Shown here: piece after piece, positions 51,056 through 60,826 of the stretch
Numbering within the stretch: position 1 is the stretch's first letter
Layout of the letters: each line of letters begins with the position of its first letter
DNA from: Clostridiales bacterium
GTDB taxonomy: Bacteria; Bacillota; Clostridia; Oscillospirales; CAG-272
Assembly (NCBI GenBank): GCA_012727435.1
Contig: JAAYHB010000008.1
Coordinates: 21,949-85,948 of the forward strand
Length of the DNA stretch: 64,000 nucleotides
Reading direction: 5' to 3'
Program-made: the position numbers and the translations under genes
Notes under the pieces: model-generated
What the model saw: only the letters and a program-made list of their open reading frames with translations
Databases searched by the model: none
Told to the model about the DNA's origin: nothing

Positions 51056-53707
51056 ATGACACAGAAAGAACTGCCCAAAACCTATAACCCGGCCGATTTT
51101 GAGGACCGGATATATAAGAACTGGGAGGAAAAAGGCTACTTTACCCCGTCGGTCGACGACGGCAAACCTCCCTTCTCGATAGTGATCCCGCCCCCCAACG
51201 TCACCGGACAGCTTCATATGGGCCATGCCTTTGACGAGACGCTGCAGGATATCCTCATCCGCTACAAGCGCATGCAGGGCTACAGCGCGCTCTGGCTGCC
51301 CGGCACCGATCACGCCGGAATCGCGACCCAGATTAAGGTTGAGGAGCACCTGAGAAAGAACGAGGGGCTCAGCCGCTATGACCTGGGGCGCGAGAAATTT
51401 CTCGAGCGGGTTTGGGAGTGGAAAAATCTTTACGGCAACAGGATTATCAACCAGCTCAAGAAGCTCGGCTCCTCCTGCGACTGGACCCGCGAGCGCTTCA
51501 CAATGGACGAGGGGCTCTCGCGCGCCGTGCGCGAGGTTTTCGTGAGCCTCTATGAAAAGGGGCTGATTTACCACGGGTACCGCATAATAAACTGGTGCCC
51601 CGACTGCAAAACCGCCCTCTCTGACGCCGAGGTCGAATACGAGGAGCAGGCCGGGCACTTCTGGCATATCCGTTATCCCTTCAAGGACGGCTCGGGGTAT
51701 CTCGAGGTGGCGACCACCCGCCCCGAGACCATGCTGGGCGACACCGCCGTCGCGGTCAACCCGAACGACGAGCGCTACCGGAAATACGTCGGCAAGACCT
51801 TGATTCTGCCGCTTATGAGCCGCGAGATCCCGGTTATCGCCGACGAATATGTCGATATGGAGTTCGGCACCGGCTGTGTGAAGATCACCCCGGCGCACGA
51901 CCCCAACGACTTTGAGGTCGGGCAGCATCACAACCTGCCGATTATCAAGGTGTTAAGCGACGACGGCACGATAAATACCGAGGGCGGCAGATACGCCGGG
52001 CTCGACCGCTACGAGGCTCGTCGAGCGGTGGTGGCCGACCTTGAGGCGGAGGGATTTCTTGTCAGAACCGAGCCGCACACCCACAACGTCGGGATCTGCT
52101 ACCGCTGCGGCACCACGGTCGAGCCGCTTACCTCTGACCAGTGGTTTGTCAGAATGGCTCCGCTGGTCGGTCCGGCAATCGAGGCGGTCCGCGACGGACG
52201 GATAAAATTCGTACCCGAGCGGTTCGCAAAGATATATATAAACTGGATGGAAAACCTACACGACTGGTGCATCTCGCGCCAGCTCTGGTGGGGGCACCGC
52301 ATCCCTGCTTTCTATTGCGATAACTGCGGCAAGATTTCGGTGACAAAAGAGGATATTACAACCTGCCCGGCCTGCGGCGGTCCTGTGCGACAGGACCCCG
52401 ACGTGCTTGACACCTGGTTCTCCTCGGCGCTCTGGCCCTTCTCGACAATGGGCTGGCCGGACAGGACCCCCGACCTTGAAAAATACTATCCCACCGACGT
52501 GCTTGTCACGGGCTATGACATCATTACTTTCTGGGTATCGCGCATGATTTTCTCGGGTCTTGAGCACACCGGCAAAATTCCCTTCTCGACGGTTTTGATT
52601 CACGGGCTGGTGCGCGACGCCGAGGGGCGCAAGATGTCAAAGTCGCTGGGCAACGGGATTGACCCGATTGATGTAATCGACAAATACGGCGCCGACGCGC
52701 TGCGCTTCGCGCTTGCCACCGGCAACAGCCCCGGCAACGACATGCGCTTCTCGGATGAAAAAATCGAGGCGGCGCGCAACTTTGCCAACAAGCTCTGGAA
52801 CGCTTCGCGCTTTGTCAGGATGAACCTGACAATCGACGAAGTAACTCTCCCCGACAAGTCCGAACTCTGCCCCGAGGACAAATGGATCCTCCACCGCTAC
52901 AACAGCCTTGTCGGCGCCGTCGGTTCGGCGCTTGACCGTTTCGAGTTGGGAATTGCGCTCTCCTTGCTCTATGACTTCATCTGGGATGTCTTCTGCGACT
53001 GGTACATCGAGTTCTCAAAAGCCCGCCTTTCCAAGAAGGACACCCCCGAAAACATCACGGCGCAAAGGGTTCTTGCATATGTGCTGACCGGCACGCTCAA
53101 ACTCCTGCACCCCTTCATGCCCTTTATTACCGAGGAGATTTACCTCGCCCTGCCCCATGGCGGCGATGCCGAGAGCATCATGATTTCCGAATATCCGAGC
53201 CAAAACGACTCGCTCAACTTCCCCGCGGAAGCCGAAGATACCGAGCGGGTTATCGCTGCAATCAAGGCTATCCGCGCACGCCGCAACGAAATGAACATCC
53301 CTCCGTCGCGCAAATCCAAGGTATATATCGCAACCAAATATGCCGCAAGCTTCGGCGGCCATACGACAGTATTCTTCGAGCGGCTTGCTTCGGCTTCGGG
53401 AGTTGAGGTGGCCGAGAACTTCGAGAACAGAATCACGGTCGAGAACTGTGTCCAGATTATCACCGACTCCGCAACAATTTATCTTCCCATGTCAGACCTA
53501 ATCGACACCGAACGCGAGCGCGCCCGTCTTGAAGCAGAGCTCAATAAACTCGAGGACGAAATTGAGCGCATCAGGGTCAAACTTTCAAACGAAGGCTTTT
53601 TGACCAAGGCTCCGGCGGCGGTGGTCGAGGGCGAGCGGGCAAAGCTTAACAGGTGCCTTGAAAACCTTGAGGGGATTATGGCTGCACTGAAAAATTTAAA
53701 TAATTAA
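51056..53707 (+). CDS. valS: Valyl-tRNA synthetase
   Basis: Charges tRNA-Val and edits mischarged Thr. 883 residues. HIGH region [21 protein letters not shown] region [14 protein letters not shown], editing domain with [15 protein letters not shown], and a C-terminal coiled coil ([20 protein letters not shown] in two parts) that contacts tRNA. AAAGGGAG precedes the ATG. Expression should follow tRNA-Val charging through the T-box upstream. Confidence 0.98.
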   Translation: MTQKELPKTYNPADFEDRIYKNWEEKGYFTPSVDDGKPPFSIVIPPPNVTGQLHMGHAFDETLQDILIRYKRMQGYSALWLPGTDHAGIATQIKVEEHLRKNEGLSRYDLGREKFLERVWEWKNLYGNRIINQLKKLGSSCDWTRERFTMDEGLSRAVREVFVSLYEKGLIYHGYRIINWCPDCKTALSDAEVEYEEQAGHFWHIRYPFKDGSGYLEVATTRPETMLGDTAVAVNPNDERYRKYVGKTLILPLMSREIPVIADEYVDMEFGTGCVKITPAHDPNDFEVGQHHNLPIIKVLSDDGTINTEGGRYAGLDRYEARRAVVADLEAEGFLVRTEPHTHNVGICYRCGTTVEPLTSDQWFVRMAPLVGPAIEAVRDGRIKFVPERFAKIYINWMENLHDWCISRQLWWGHRIPAFYCDNCGKISVTKEDITTCPACGGPVRQDPDVLDTWFSSALWPFSTMGWPDRTPDLEKYYPTDVLVTGYDIITFWVSRMIFSGLEHTGKIPFSTVLIHGLVRDAEGRKMSKSLGNGIDPIDVIDKYGADALRFALATGNSPGNDMRFSDEKIEAARNFANKLWNASRFVRMNLTIDEVTLPDKSELCPEDKWILHRYNSLVGAVGSALDRFELGIALSLLYDFIWDVFCDWYIEFSKARLSKKDTPENITAQRVLAYVLTGTLKLLHPFMPFITEEIYLALPHGGDAESIMISEYPSQNDSLNFPAEAEDTERVIAAIKAIRARRNEMNIPPSRKSKVYIATKYAASFGGHTTVFFERLASASGVEVAENFENRITVENCVQIITDSATIYLPMSDLIDTERERARLEAELNKLEDEIERIRVKLSNEGFLTKAPAAVVEGERAKLNRCLENLEGIMAALKNLNN

Positions 53708-53719
53708 GGAGATTACGTC

Positions 53720-54676
53720 ATGAAAAAGCTCAGGACCGTCGCGCTGCTGGCGCTTTTTGCACTGCTTTTGTCGGCCCTTGCGGCCTGCGGGGCAAAAGGC
53801 GAGAACTCCACAATTGACCATGATTACCAATACCGTGACGAATACGAAATAGGGGAGGAAACAAAAGCCCCGTCGGATGGCAGCAATTATTACAACACTC
53901 CCGGTGCCGAACAAGAAAATCCGGACGGAACCTCCTTTGGGCGCAAAATTATCAGGACCGTCAACATTACCGCCGAAACCAAGAATTTTGATAACGCGAT
54001 AAACCTTATTGAAACAAACACAAACCTGCAGGGCGGCTACATCGAAAAATCCGGAATGACCGGCCGGAGCTATTCAAAAGGCAGCTATTTCACCCGCCGG
54101 GCAACCTACAAAATCCGGATTCCGGCAGAAAACCTCGACGCATTTCTGGCACAGCTCGGTGATACTATCAATATCGTCGACAGCCAGAGCACGGTTGACG
54201 ACGTGAGCACCAAGTATTACGACATCGTATCAAGGCTTGAGACTCTTGAGGCCGAGAGGACCGCGCTCACCAATATGTACGCCAGCGCAGACACCGTCGA
54301 ATATATGCTTCAGATACAAAAGCGGCTGTACGACGTAATCGAGGAAATAGAATCCTACAAAACAATGCTCAGGTTTTACGACAACCAGGTTGCATATTCC
54401 ACCGTAAACCTGTCAATTGAGGAAGTGATTGAATACACCGAAAAGGTCCAAGAGCCGGCGACCTTCGGCGAGCGGATTTCAAGGGCCTTTAAGGAAAGCT
54501 GGAAGAACTTTACCTATGGCTGCCAGGACTTCGCAGTCTGGCTGGTTTACGCCCTGCCGACCCTGCTTGTACTCGCGGTGCTGGGCGGCTGCATTGCGCT
54601 GATTGTATATCTGAGCATGCGCAAGTCTATTAGTAGAAAGAAGACCGGTCGCGGCGGAGATGACGAGAAAAAATAA
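53720..54676 (+). CDS. DUF4349 domain lipoprotein
   Basis: 318 residues. A lipoprotein signal ends in LSALAAC with Cys23. The DUF4349 core begins at about 75: RTVNITAETKNFDNAINLIE, GGYIEKSGM, YKIRIPAENLDAFLAQL, then a coiled coil and YSTVNLSIEEV. A final span at about 275-297 and a basic tail anchor the C-terminus. The family is linked to cell envelope functions but its role is unclear. AAGGAG upstream; 12 bases after valS, so probably co-transcribed. Confidence 0.86.
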   Translation: MKKLRTVALLALFALLLSALAACGAKGENSTIDHDYQYRDEYEIGEETKAPSDGSNYYNTPGAEQENPDGTSFGRKIIRTVNITAETKNFDNAINLIETNTNLQGGYIEKSGMTGRSYSKGSYFTRRATYKIRIPAENLDAFLAQLGDTINIVDSQSTVDDVSTKYYDIVSRLETLEAERTALTNMYASADTVEYMLQIQKRLYDVIEEIESYKTMLRFYDNQVAYSTVNLSIEEVIEYTEKVQEPATFGERISRAFKESWKNFTYGCQDFAVWLVYALPTLLVLAVLGGCIALIVYLSMRKSISRKKTGRGGDDEKK

Positions 54677-54700
54677 TTTTTCATCTGTCGTATAATTATT

Positions 54701-54752
54701 GGGGCTGTTGCAAACCGATTAGATTTGCAACAGCCCCGGTGTTTTATTTTTC
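54701..54752 (+). terminator. Terminator after the DUF4349 gene
   Basis: Arms 54701-54714 and 54724-54737 pair over 14 bases, followed by GGTGTTTTATTTTT. Confidence 0.85.
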
Positions 54753-54807
54753 TTAACAAAAGTATCTTTCTTGCCTGGGGGTGTGGGGAAGTGTCCCGCG
54801 TGTATGA

Positions 54808-54880
54808 AGTTTTTGGGGATTCTCAAGGGGCTTTTTTTTCAATAAAGCCCCTTGAGCGGGGTGCGGGGCGGAGCCCCACA
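54808..54880 (+). repeat. Dispersed double-hairpin repeat, copy D
   Basis: AGTTTTTGGGGATTC, stem TCAAGGGGCTTT/AAAGCCCCTTGA, then GCGGGGTGCGG and GGCGGAGCCCCAC. Convergent spacer between the DUF4349 gene and thrS. Confidence 0.78.
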
Positions 54881-54884
54881 TTCA

Positions 54885-56654
54885 TCAGTGTGACTTCCTG
54901 GTCCTGATTTCTTCGGTGATGTCGGCCAGGAATTTGTCGAGCGGCAGGGCGCCGAGGTCGCCCGCGTCGCGCGAGCGCACCGCAACATTGCCCGCCTCAA
55001 GCTCCTTGTCGCCGATAATCAGCATATAGGGTATCTTCTGTAGCTGCGCTTCCCTTATCTTGTATCCGATCTTCTCGTTTCTCGTGTCGATCTCGCACCT
55101 TATCCCGGCCTCTTTAAGCTTTGCGTAAACACCGTTTGCGTAATCGGCCGCGGCATCGGACACCACAATGACCCTCACCTGCACCGGAGCAAGCCAGGTC
55201 GGGAACCTGCCGGCATAGTGCTCTATGAGTATGCCGATAAAGCGCTCGATTGAACCAAAAATCACGCGGTGAATCATATACGGCCTGTGACGCAGCCCGT
55301 CGGCCCCGGTGTATTCGATATCAAAGCGCTGAGGCATCTGGAAATCAAGCTGAATGGTCCCGCACTGCCAGGTCCTGCCCAGCGAGTCCTCAAGATGGAA
55401 GTCTATTTTCGGCCCGTAGAAAGCGCCGTCGCCTTCGTTTATCACGTAGGGGCGCCCCAGCTCGTCGAGCGCGGCACGGAGCTTGTTTGTCGCGGCCTCC
55501 CACTCCTCCTCGGTGCCGATATGGTCCTCGGGCATTGTCGAGAGCTCGAGCTTGTACTTGAACCCGAAAAGGCTGTAAACCTCGTCGATAAGCGCCGCCA
55601 CACCTTTTATCTGGTCGGTAATCTGGTCCTCGGTCATGAAGATGTGGGCGTCGTCCTGAGTGAAGCAGCGCACGCGCATCAGCCCGTGCAGGGTGCCGGA
55701 TTTTTCATGCCGATGAACCAGCCCAAGCTCGGCGATCTTGAGCGGCAGCTCGCGGTAGGAGTGGACCTCGGTTTTATAGACCAGCATGCTGCCCGGGCAG
55801 TTCATCGGCTTGATTGCATAAATCTTATCGTCTATGACCGAGGTATACATGTTATCCTTGTAGTGGTCCCAGTGCCCCGAGTTCTCCCAGAGCTCGCGGC
55901 TGAGCATCATCGGCGTGCTGATTTCAAAATAGCCCTCGCGGGCATGAAGCTCCCGCCAGTACTCGATGAGCTTGTTCTTGATTATCATCCCCTTGGGCAG
56001 GAAGAAGGGAAAGCCCGGGCCTTCCTCCATTATTGCAAACAGGCCGAGTTCGCGGCCGAGCTTTCGGTGGTCGCGCCGCTTGGCTTCCTCAATGCGCTTT
56101 ATATATTCGTCAAGCTCGGCGGCCTTCGGGAAGGAGGTGCCGTAAATGCGGCTGAGCATCTTGTTCTTCTCGTTCCCGCGCCAGTAAGCCCCGGCAATGC
56201 CGGTAAGCTTGATGGCCTTGACTGCCGAGGTATTGGTCAGGTGCGGGCCAGCGCAGAGGTCGACAAACTCGCCCTGACGAAAGAAGCTTATCTCGGCGTC
56301 CGCGGGCAGCTCGTCAATCAGCTCGATTTTATAAGGCTCCCCCCGCTTTTGCATGAGTTTCTTTGCCTCCTCGCGCGGCAGGGTAAAGCGCTCGAGCGGC
56401 AGCGCCTCCTTGATTATTTTTCTCATTTCAGCTTCAAGCGCCTCAAGCTCTTCGGGTATAAAGGGGGTCTCCCTGTCGAAATCATAATAAAAGCCGTCGG
56501 CAATCGCAGGACCTATGGCCAGCTTTGTGTCGGGATAGAGCCGCTTTACCGCCTGCGCCAGTATGTGAGAGGTGGTATGGCGGTAGGCTTCTCTGCCGAC
56601 TTCGGTATCAAAAGAAGTTTCAACTATACTTCCGTCCCTGGATATAATTTTCAT
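54885..56654 (-). CDS. thrS: Threonyl-tRNA synthetase (short N-terminus)
   Basis: 589 residues from the ATG at 56654, with GGAGG 7 bases upstream. The catalytic core is complete (PGFPFFLPKGMIIKN, PMNCPGSML, MRVRCFTQDDAHIFM) with the editing domain before it (HTTSHILAQAV with the H-x-x-x-H site) and a C-terminal anticodon domain (LAPVQVRVIVVSD). The usual TGS domain of about 60 residues is reduced to roughly 20 residues, which explains the shorter length compared with about 640 in the family. Regulated by the T-box leader upstream. Confidence 0.97.
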   Translation of the reverse strand: MKIISRDGSIVETSFDTEVGREAYRHTTSHILAQAVKRLYPDTKLAIGPAIADGFYYDFDRETPFIPEELEALEAEMRKIIKEALPLERFTLPREEAKKLMQKRGEPYKIELIDELPADAEISFFRQGEFVDLCAGPHLTNTSAVKAIKLTGIAGAYWRGNEKNKMLSRIYGTSFPKAAELDEYIKRIEEAKRRDHRKLGRELGLFAIMEEGPGFPFFLPKGMIIKNKLIEYWRELHAREGYFEISTPMMLSRELWENSGHWDHYKDNMYTSVIDDKIYAIKPMNCPGSMLVYKTEVHSYRELPLKIAELGLVHRHEKSGTLHGLMRVRCFTQDDAHIFMTEDQITDQIKGVAALIDEVYSLFGFKYKLELSTMPEDHIGTEEEWEAATNKLRAALDELGRPYVINEGDGAFYGPKIDFHLEDSLGRTWQCGTIQLDFQMPQRFDIEYTGADGLRHRPYMIHRVIFGSIERFIGILIEHYAGRFPTWLAPVQVRVIVVSDAAADYANGVYAKLKEAGIRCEIDTRNEKIGYKIREAQLQKIPYMLIIGDKELEAGNVAVRSRDAGDLGALPLDKFLADITEEIRTRKSH

Positions 56655-56704
56655 AATCAAACCTCCGGCAGCCGCCCTGTGGCGGCTTTATGTTCGCTTT
56701 TGAT

Positions 56705-56738
56705 ATAAAAACCCCGGCGGCAAAATGCCATCCGGGGT
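56705..56738 (-). terminator. T-box terminator of thrS
   Basis: Minus-strand arms ACCCCGG (56738-56732) and CCGGGGT (56717-56711), inner GGC/GCC, then TTTTAT. Confidence 0.83.
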
Positions 56739-56960
56739 GCGTAAGCTTACTTTACGCACGGTTCCACCCGTACTTTTCACTCATTTGCACCAGTGGCCGG
56801 TCAGCGCCCACGATCCCGAGCTTTTTATACCCGTTCCACTGTTTTATTCAATTGATAACTAATTCCGGGCTGGTACCTTTGCGTTCTTGCGGAGGACTTC
56901 TCAGCCCCGTCCTCTCTCTGTGCGCAGAACCCGCAAAGACATGGTCCCGGAATGCCGCTC
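56739..56960 (-). promoter_or_regulatory. T-box leader of thrS
   Basis: Minus strand: stem I with GAGAGAGGACGGGGCTGAGAA then TCCTC; specifier candidate ACC (56874-56872) in AAAGGTACCAGC, a Thr codon; T-box motif GGGTGGAACCGTGCG at 56769-56755, with GTGC in place of the usual CGCG; terminator at 56705-56738. It begins within a few bases of the mgsA stop, so thrS may be read from the mgsA promoter. Confidence 0.88.
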
Positions 56961-56965
56961 TTTAC

Positions 56966-57403
56966 CTATGGATTCTTTTTATTCTTTTTCCTATTGTATT
57001 CCGAGCGCGGGTTGAGATACTCGCGCCAGCTTAAATCCCCGCGTTCAAGCGCGCAGACCAGTACCTCAGCGGTTGCAAGATTTGTCGCCACCGGTATGTT
57101 GTAAACATCACACATGCGGAGCATCTCGTGCTCTACCATGTCAATTTCGGAGGATGGCCTTGTATCTCTGAAATAAATCAGCAAATCTATCTCATTATAA
57201 GCCAGCCGCGACACAATCTGCTGTTCCCCGCCCTGCTTGCCCGATAAGAGAGGTTCGATTTTCAGGCCGGTGGCGTCGGAAATATATTTTGCGGTAATGG
57301 CCGTAGCGCAGAGATTATGCTTGCTCAGAATGCCGCAATAGGCGATACAAAATTGAGCCATAAGCTCCTTTTTGAGGTCATGGGCTATTAGTGCAATTTC
57401 CAT
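56966..57403 (-). CDS. mgsA: Methylglyoxal synthase-like protein
   Basis: 145 residues of the MGS family, converting dihydroxyacetone phosphate to methylglyoxal. EIALIAHDLKKELM, TGLKIEPLLSGKQGGEQQI, DLLIYFRDTRPS and VYNIPVATNLATAEVLV follow the family order. The catalytic Asp of the GGDQQ motif (Asp71 in E. coli) is Glu here. The C-terminus RSEYNRKKNKK is basic. Activity is therefore uncertain. Promoter TTGACA-18-TATAAT at 57522-57551. Confidence 0.82.
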   Translation of the reverse strand: MEIALIAHDLKKELMAQFCIAYCGILSKHNLCATAITAKYISDATGLKIEPLLSGKQGGEQQIVSRLAYNEIDLLIYFRDTRPSSEIDMVEHEMLRMCDVYNIPVATNLATAEVLVCALERGDLSWREYLNPRSEYNRKKNKKNP

Positions 57404-57521
57404 CTAAACTCACCCTCTCGTAGTTCGCCGGGACATAGCCCGTACATTCGCCCACACAAACATAATGTCAAGTCGCGGATACCGTGACACGGGTATTGGC
57501 TGCGGTGCCCTACTTATGTTT

Positions 57522-57551
57522 ATTATATCATATTGTTTTCCTGCTTGTCAA
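57522..57551 (-). promoter_or_regulatory. Promoter of mgsA (and perhaps thrS)
   Basis: Minus strand TTGACA (57551-57546), 18 bases, TATAAT (57527-57522). Confidence 0.75.
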
Positions 57552-57663
57552 CTGAATTTTTGCCCGTCGGCAGCTTTTCCCGATATTTTACTCATACTCG
57601 GGCTGTTTTCTGATTTTCCGATTGTTTAATATGTTAAAATACAAAAATATTTGTATACAAGCC

Positions 57664-57692
57664 TTGTTTTATGGAGGTTTTTAAGCTATAAT
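57664..57692 (+). promoter_or_regulatory. Promoter of glyA
   Basis: TTGTTT at 57664-57669, 17 bases, TATAAT at 57687-57692. Confidence 0.7.
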
Positions 57693-57709
57693 ATACTGGT
57701 GTTCGCAAC

Positions 57710-57733
57710 CCGACATGACAGGCTGCATGTCGG
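57710..57733 (+). promoter_or_regulatory. Leader hairpin before glyA
   Basis: CCGACATG (57710-57717) pairs with CATGTCGG (57726-57733) around an 8-base loop, 23 bases ahead of the start codon. It could affect glyA translation. Confidence 0.5.
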
Positions 57734-57756
57734 AAACTACTTTCATGAGGTTGAAA

Positions 57757-59007
57757 ATGTTATCAGACATTCTGGAATGTATTGCGGCATCAGACCCCGA
57801 AACCGCAGAGGCAATACGAGCCGAGTATGTAAGGGAAGCATCAGGCCTTGAGATGATCGCGTCCGAGAATTTCGTCTCCCCGGCAGTGCTGGCCGCAGCC
57901 GGGAGCATCATGACCAACAAATATGCCGAGGGGTATCCCGGAAAGCGCTATTACGGCGGCTGCACCTGCGTAGACAAGGTCGAGGAGCTTGCCAGAACCC
58001 GCGCCTGTCAGCTTTTCGGAGCCGAACACGCCAACGTCCAGCCCCACAGCGGCTCGCAGGCAAACACCGCGGTGTATGTCGCCCTGCTCAAGCCAGGCGA
58101 CACGGTGCTCGGCATGAGCCTGGCTCACGGCGGTCACCTGACCCACGGCAGCCCGGTGAACTTCTCGGGCCTTTATTATAATTTCGTTCCCTACGGCGTC
58201 GACCCGGTCACACACAGGATTGACTACGACGCACTCGAGGACTTGGCGCTTGAGTGCAAACCCCGGCTGATAGTCGCCGGTGCGTCGGCATATCCGCGCT
58301 TTATCGACTTTAAACGCATACGCGAGATAGCCGACAAGGTCGGTGCCTACTTTATGGTTGACATGGCGCACATAGCAGGACTGGTAGCCGCCGGCCTGCA
58401 CCCCTCGCCCTTTCCGTATGCCGACGTGGTCACCACCACAACCCACAAGACCCTGCGCGGCCCGCGCGGCGGCATTGTTTTCTGCCGTGCCGAATACGCA
58501 AAGCAGATTGACAAGGCCATCTTCCCGGGGATTCAGGGCGGCCCGCTGATGCACATCATCGCCGCCAAGGCCGTTTGCCTGAAGGAGGCAATGCAGCCCG
58601 AGTTTGCGGAGTATCAGCGACAGATAGTCAAAAACGCCAGGGCGCTCGCCGAAGCCCTGATTGCCGAGGGCTTCAATCTGGTCTCCGGCGGCACCGACAA
58701 CCACCTGATGCTGCTCGACCTGCGCTGTATGAACCTCACCGGACGGGAGTTTGAGCGCAGGCTCGACGAGGTACACATAACTGTCAACAAGAACGCGATT
58801 CCGAACGATCCGCAGCCGCCCTTTGTAACATCAGGCGTCCGGGTCGGTACTCCCGCACTGACCACACGCGGCATGAAGGAACCCGAAATGGTGAAGATTG
58901 CAAAGCTGTTCGGGCTTGCGGCACGCGATTTTGAAAACAGTGCCGATTATATCAGGGCTGAGGTTGCAAAACTTTGCGAGAGTTTTCCGCTTTACAAAGG
59001 CTATTAG
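57757..59007 (+). CDS. glyA: Serine hydroxymethyltransferase
   Basis: Converts serine and THF to glycine and methylene-THF using PLP. 416 residues from the ATG at 57757, which has GAGGTT 6 bases upstream; an earlier frame start at 57715 runs through the leader hairpin. [36 protein letters not shown] (as YPGKRYYGG), [11 protein letters not shown] and the PLP Lys in [14 protein letters not shown] are typical. It supplies glycine for PurD and one-carbon units for purines; no ZTP motif is found here. Confidence 0.98.
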   Translation: MLSDILECIAASDPETAEAIRAEYVREASGLEMIASENFVSPAVLAAAGSIMTNKYAEGYPGKRYYGGCTCVDKVEELARTRACQLFGAEHANVQPHSGSQANTAVYVALLKPGDTVLGMSLAHGGHLTHGSPVNFSGLYYNFVPYGVDPVTHRIDYDALEDLALECKPRLIVAGASAYPRFIDFKRIREIADKVGAYFMVDMAHIAGLVAAGLHPSPFPYADVVTTTTHKTLRGPRGGIVFCRAEYAKQIDKAIFPGIQGGPLMHIIAAKAVCLKEAMQPEFAEYQRQIVKNARALAEALIAEGFNLVSGGTDNHLMLLDLRCMNLTGREFERRLDEVHITVNKNAIPNDPQPPFVTSGVRVGTPALTTRGMKEPEMVKIAKLFGLAARDFENSADYIRAEVAKLCESFPLYKGY

Positions 59008-59047
59008 GCAGCGCTTGAAAGGTTGAAATAATCACTTTAATAAACTT

Positions 59048-59081
59048 GGGGCAGACACAATCAATTGATTGCGTCTGCCCC
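59048..59081. terminator. Hairpin after glyA, terminator candidate
   Basis: Left 59048-59064 and right 59065-59081 pair over 17 bases with one mismatch. No T-run follows on the plus strand, so termination efficiency is unsure. Confidence 0.55.
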
Positions 59082-59168
59082 TTCCCGTCTCAGCTAACTG
59101 CATTCCTGACCGTAGGGGAGAGATGCGATCGCCCGTCCCGCGCTTCAGTATTGGCATTTAGTTTAGGA

Positions 59169-59232
59169 AGTATTTGGGGATTCTCAAGATCCTTTTAATG
59201 GTCTTGAACGGGGTGTGGGGCGGAGCCCCACA
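59169..59232 (+). repeat. Dispersed double-hairpin repeat, copy E
   Basis: AGTATTTGGGGATTC, stem TCAAGATCC/GGTCTTGA (imperfect), then ACGGGGTGTGG and GGCGGAGCCCCACA. Convergent spacer between glyA and spoIVA. The most decayed first stem of the family after copy F. Confidence 0.72.
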
Positions 59233-59238
59233 CCCGCT

Positions 59239-60717
59239 CTATAGAATGATACATATAAGACCGCTGCTGCCCTCGTTGATTATGCGCTCAAGCGTCTCTG
59301 AGAGTTTTGCGCGCGACTCCTCGGGCATATGCTCGAGCTTGGTGTGCAGCCCTTCGTTGATAAGCTCGTAGAGCGACTTTCCGAACATATTCGACTCCCA
59401 GATCCGCTCGGGGTTATCCTCAAACTCGCGCAGCATGTATTTCACAAGGTCCTCGGACTGCTGCTCGGTACCGACAATCGGGTTGATTGCGGCCTCGATA
59501 TTTGCCCGGATCATATGTATCGACTGTGCCGAGGCCCGCAGCCGCACGCCATACCCGCCGGCCTGCTTGACTATTTGGGGATTTTCAAGCCTCAGATCCT
59601 CGACGGTCGGCATCACGATTCCGTAGCCCTTCTCCTCGGCGTCGGTGAGCGCGTCGGCCACCCGCTCATACTCGGACTTCATGGCCGCAAAGTCGCGCAG
59701 GTGACGGATCAAGTCCTCCTCACCCGAAAAGTCAAAGCCGGTCAGCTCGCTGACAATGTCGTAATACAGGCCGTCCTCAAGCGCCACCGCAATAACAGCT
59801 TTTCCGTTGCCGAGGTTGATATTCTGCACCTCGGCGGACTTTACGTATTCGTTGTCGCCCAAGTCGCGGAAGGCGTCGATTATATCGCCGGTCTTGCTCA
59901 CCCGGCCGGCGCACTTTTTAATGCTTTCGAGCAACGACAGCCTGATGCGGTGGTTGTCGTCAAGCGCGGCGGTCCATTCGGGCAGCTTCACGGCAATTTC
60001 GGTCACCGGGAACTCGTGGAGCACCAGCTCGAGGATATGCCGGATATCCTCTGCGTCAAGGTCAAGGCAGCTCACCAGCGCCACCGGAACCTTGTACTTG
60101 GCCTCAAGCTCGTAGGCCAGCGCGATTGATTTTTCGGAGGCGGGATTTGCCGAATTGAGTATCATGGCAAAGGGCTTGCCGATTTGCTTGAGCTCCCTGA
60201 CCACCCGCTCCTCGGCGTCGACATAGCTCTCGCGCTTGATGTCCCCGATAGTGCCGTCGGTAGTCACCAGCATGCCTATCGTGCTGTGCTCGGTTATCAC
60301 CTTGTAGGTTCCGAGCTCGGCGGCCTGCACGAAGGGCATAGGCTCGGCCTGCCACGGGGTATTGACCATGCGCGGCTGGCCGTTTTCAATGGTCCCCAGT
60401 GCCTCGGGCACGACATAGCCGACGCAGTCTATCATCTTGACCCTGAAGGACGCGACGCCGTCGATGACGACCGGCACGGCCTCGTCGGGTATGAATTTCG
60501 GCTCGGTGGTCATAACCGTTTTGCCGGCCGCGCTCTGGGGCATTTCGTCGCGAGCGCGCTCGCGGCTGTACCCCTCGGCGATATTCGGAAGGACAAGCGC
60601 TTCCATGAACCGCTTGATGAAGGTCGACTTGCCGGTTCTCACCGGTCCCACGACGCCGATGTAGATATCCCCGCCGGTCCGCTCGGCTATGTCTTTATAA
60701 ATCGAATGCTCAGGCAT
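59239..60717 (-). CDS. spoIVA: Stage IV sporulation protein A
   Basis: Morphogenetic ATPase that forms the basal layer of the spore coat around the forespore. 492 residues, the usual length. IAERTGGDIYIGVVGPVRTGKSTFIKRF carries Walker A (GPVRTGKST); the following MPQSAAGKTVMTTEPKF and VIDCVGY-type (KMIDCVGYVV) segments are diagnostic. The C-terminus ends in SSGLICIIL, as in SpoIVA. GGAGGG lies 9 bases before the ATG. A sigma-E promoter is expected, but no convincing match is seen in the 60 bases I can place. Confidence 0.97.
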   Translation of the reverse strand: MPEHSIYKDIAERTGGDIYIGVVGPVRTGKSTFIKRFMEALVLPNIAEGYSRERARDEMPQSAAGKTVMTTEPKFIPDEAVPVVIDGVASFRVKMIDCVGYVVPEALGTIENGQPRMVNTPWQAEPMPFVQAAELGTYKVITEHSTIGMLVTTDGTIGDIKRESYVDAEERVVRELKQIGKPFAMILNSANPASEKSIALAYELEAKYKVPVALVSCLDLDAEDIRHILELVLHEFPVTEIAVKLPEWTAALDDNHRIRLSLLESIKKCAGRVSKTGDIIDAFRDLGDNEYVKSAEVQNINLGNGKAVIAVALEDGLYYDIVSELTGFDFSGEEDLIRHLRDFAAMKSEYERVADALTDAEEKGYGIVMPTVEDLRLENPQIVKQAGGYGVRLRASAQSIHMIRANIEAAINPIVGTEQQSEDLVKYMLREFEDNPERIWESNMFGKSLYELINEGLHTKLEHMPEESRAKLSETLERIINEGSSGLICIIL

Positions 60718-60826
60718 AAAAATACCCTCCCGTATATTTATCAGTAAAATATATGGGAAGGTAAAATCAATTAGAACACGCTTGTTCTTTTATTTGCCGG
60801 ACAAGCCGGTGGTTTATGGTCGAAAT

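Noticed and set aside
55269..56708. Open frame of 479 codons on the plus strand opposite thrS
   Set aside because: Mirror of a strongly conserved gene in GC-rich DNA; no ribosome site and no recognisable protein motif.
60718..60790. Sigma-E promoter for spoIVA
   Set aside because: AT-rich boxes are present but spacing and sequence do not fit the sigma-E consensus well enough to report.
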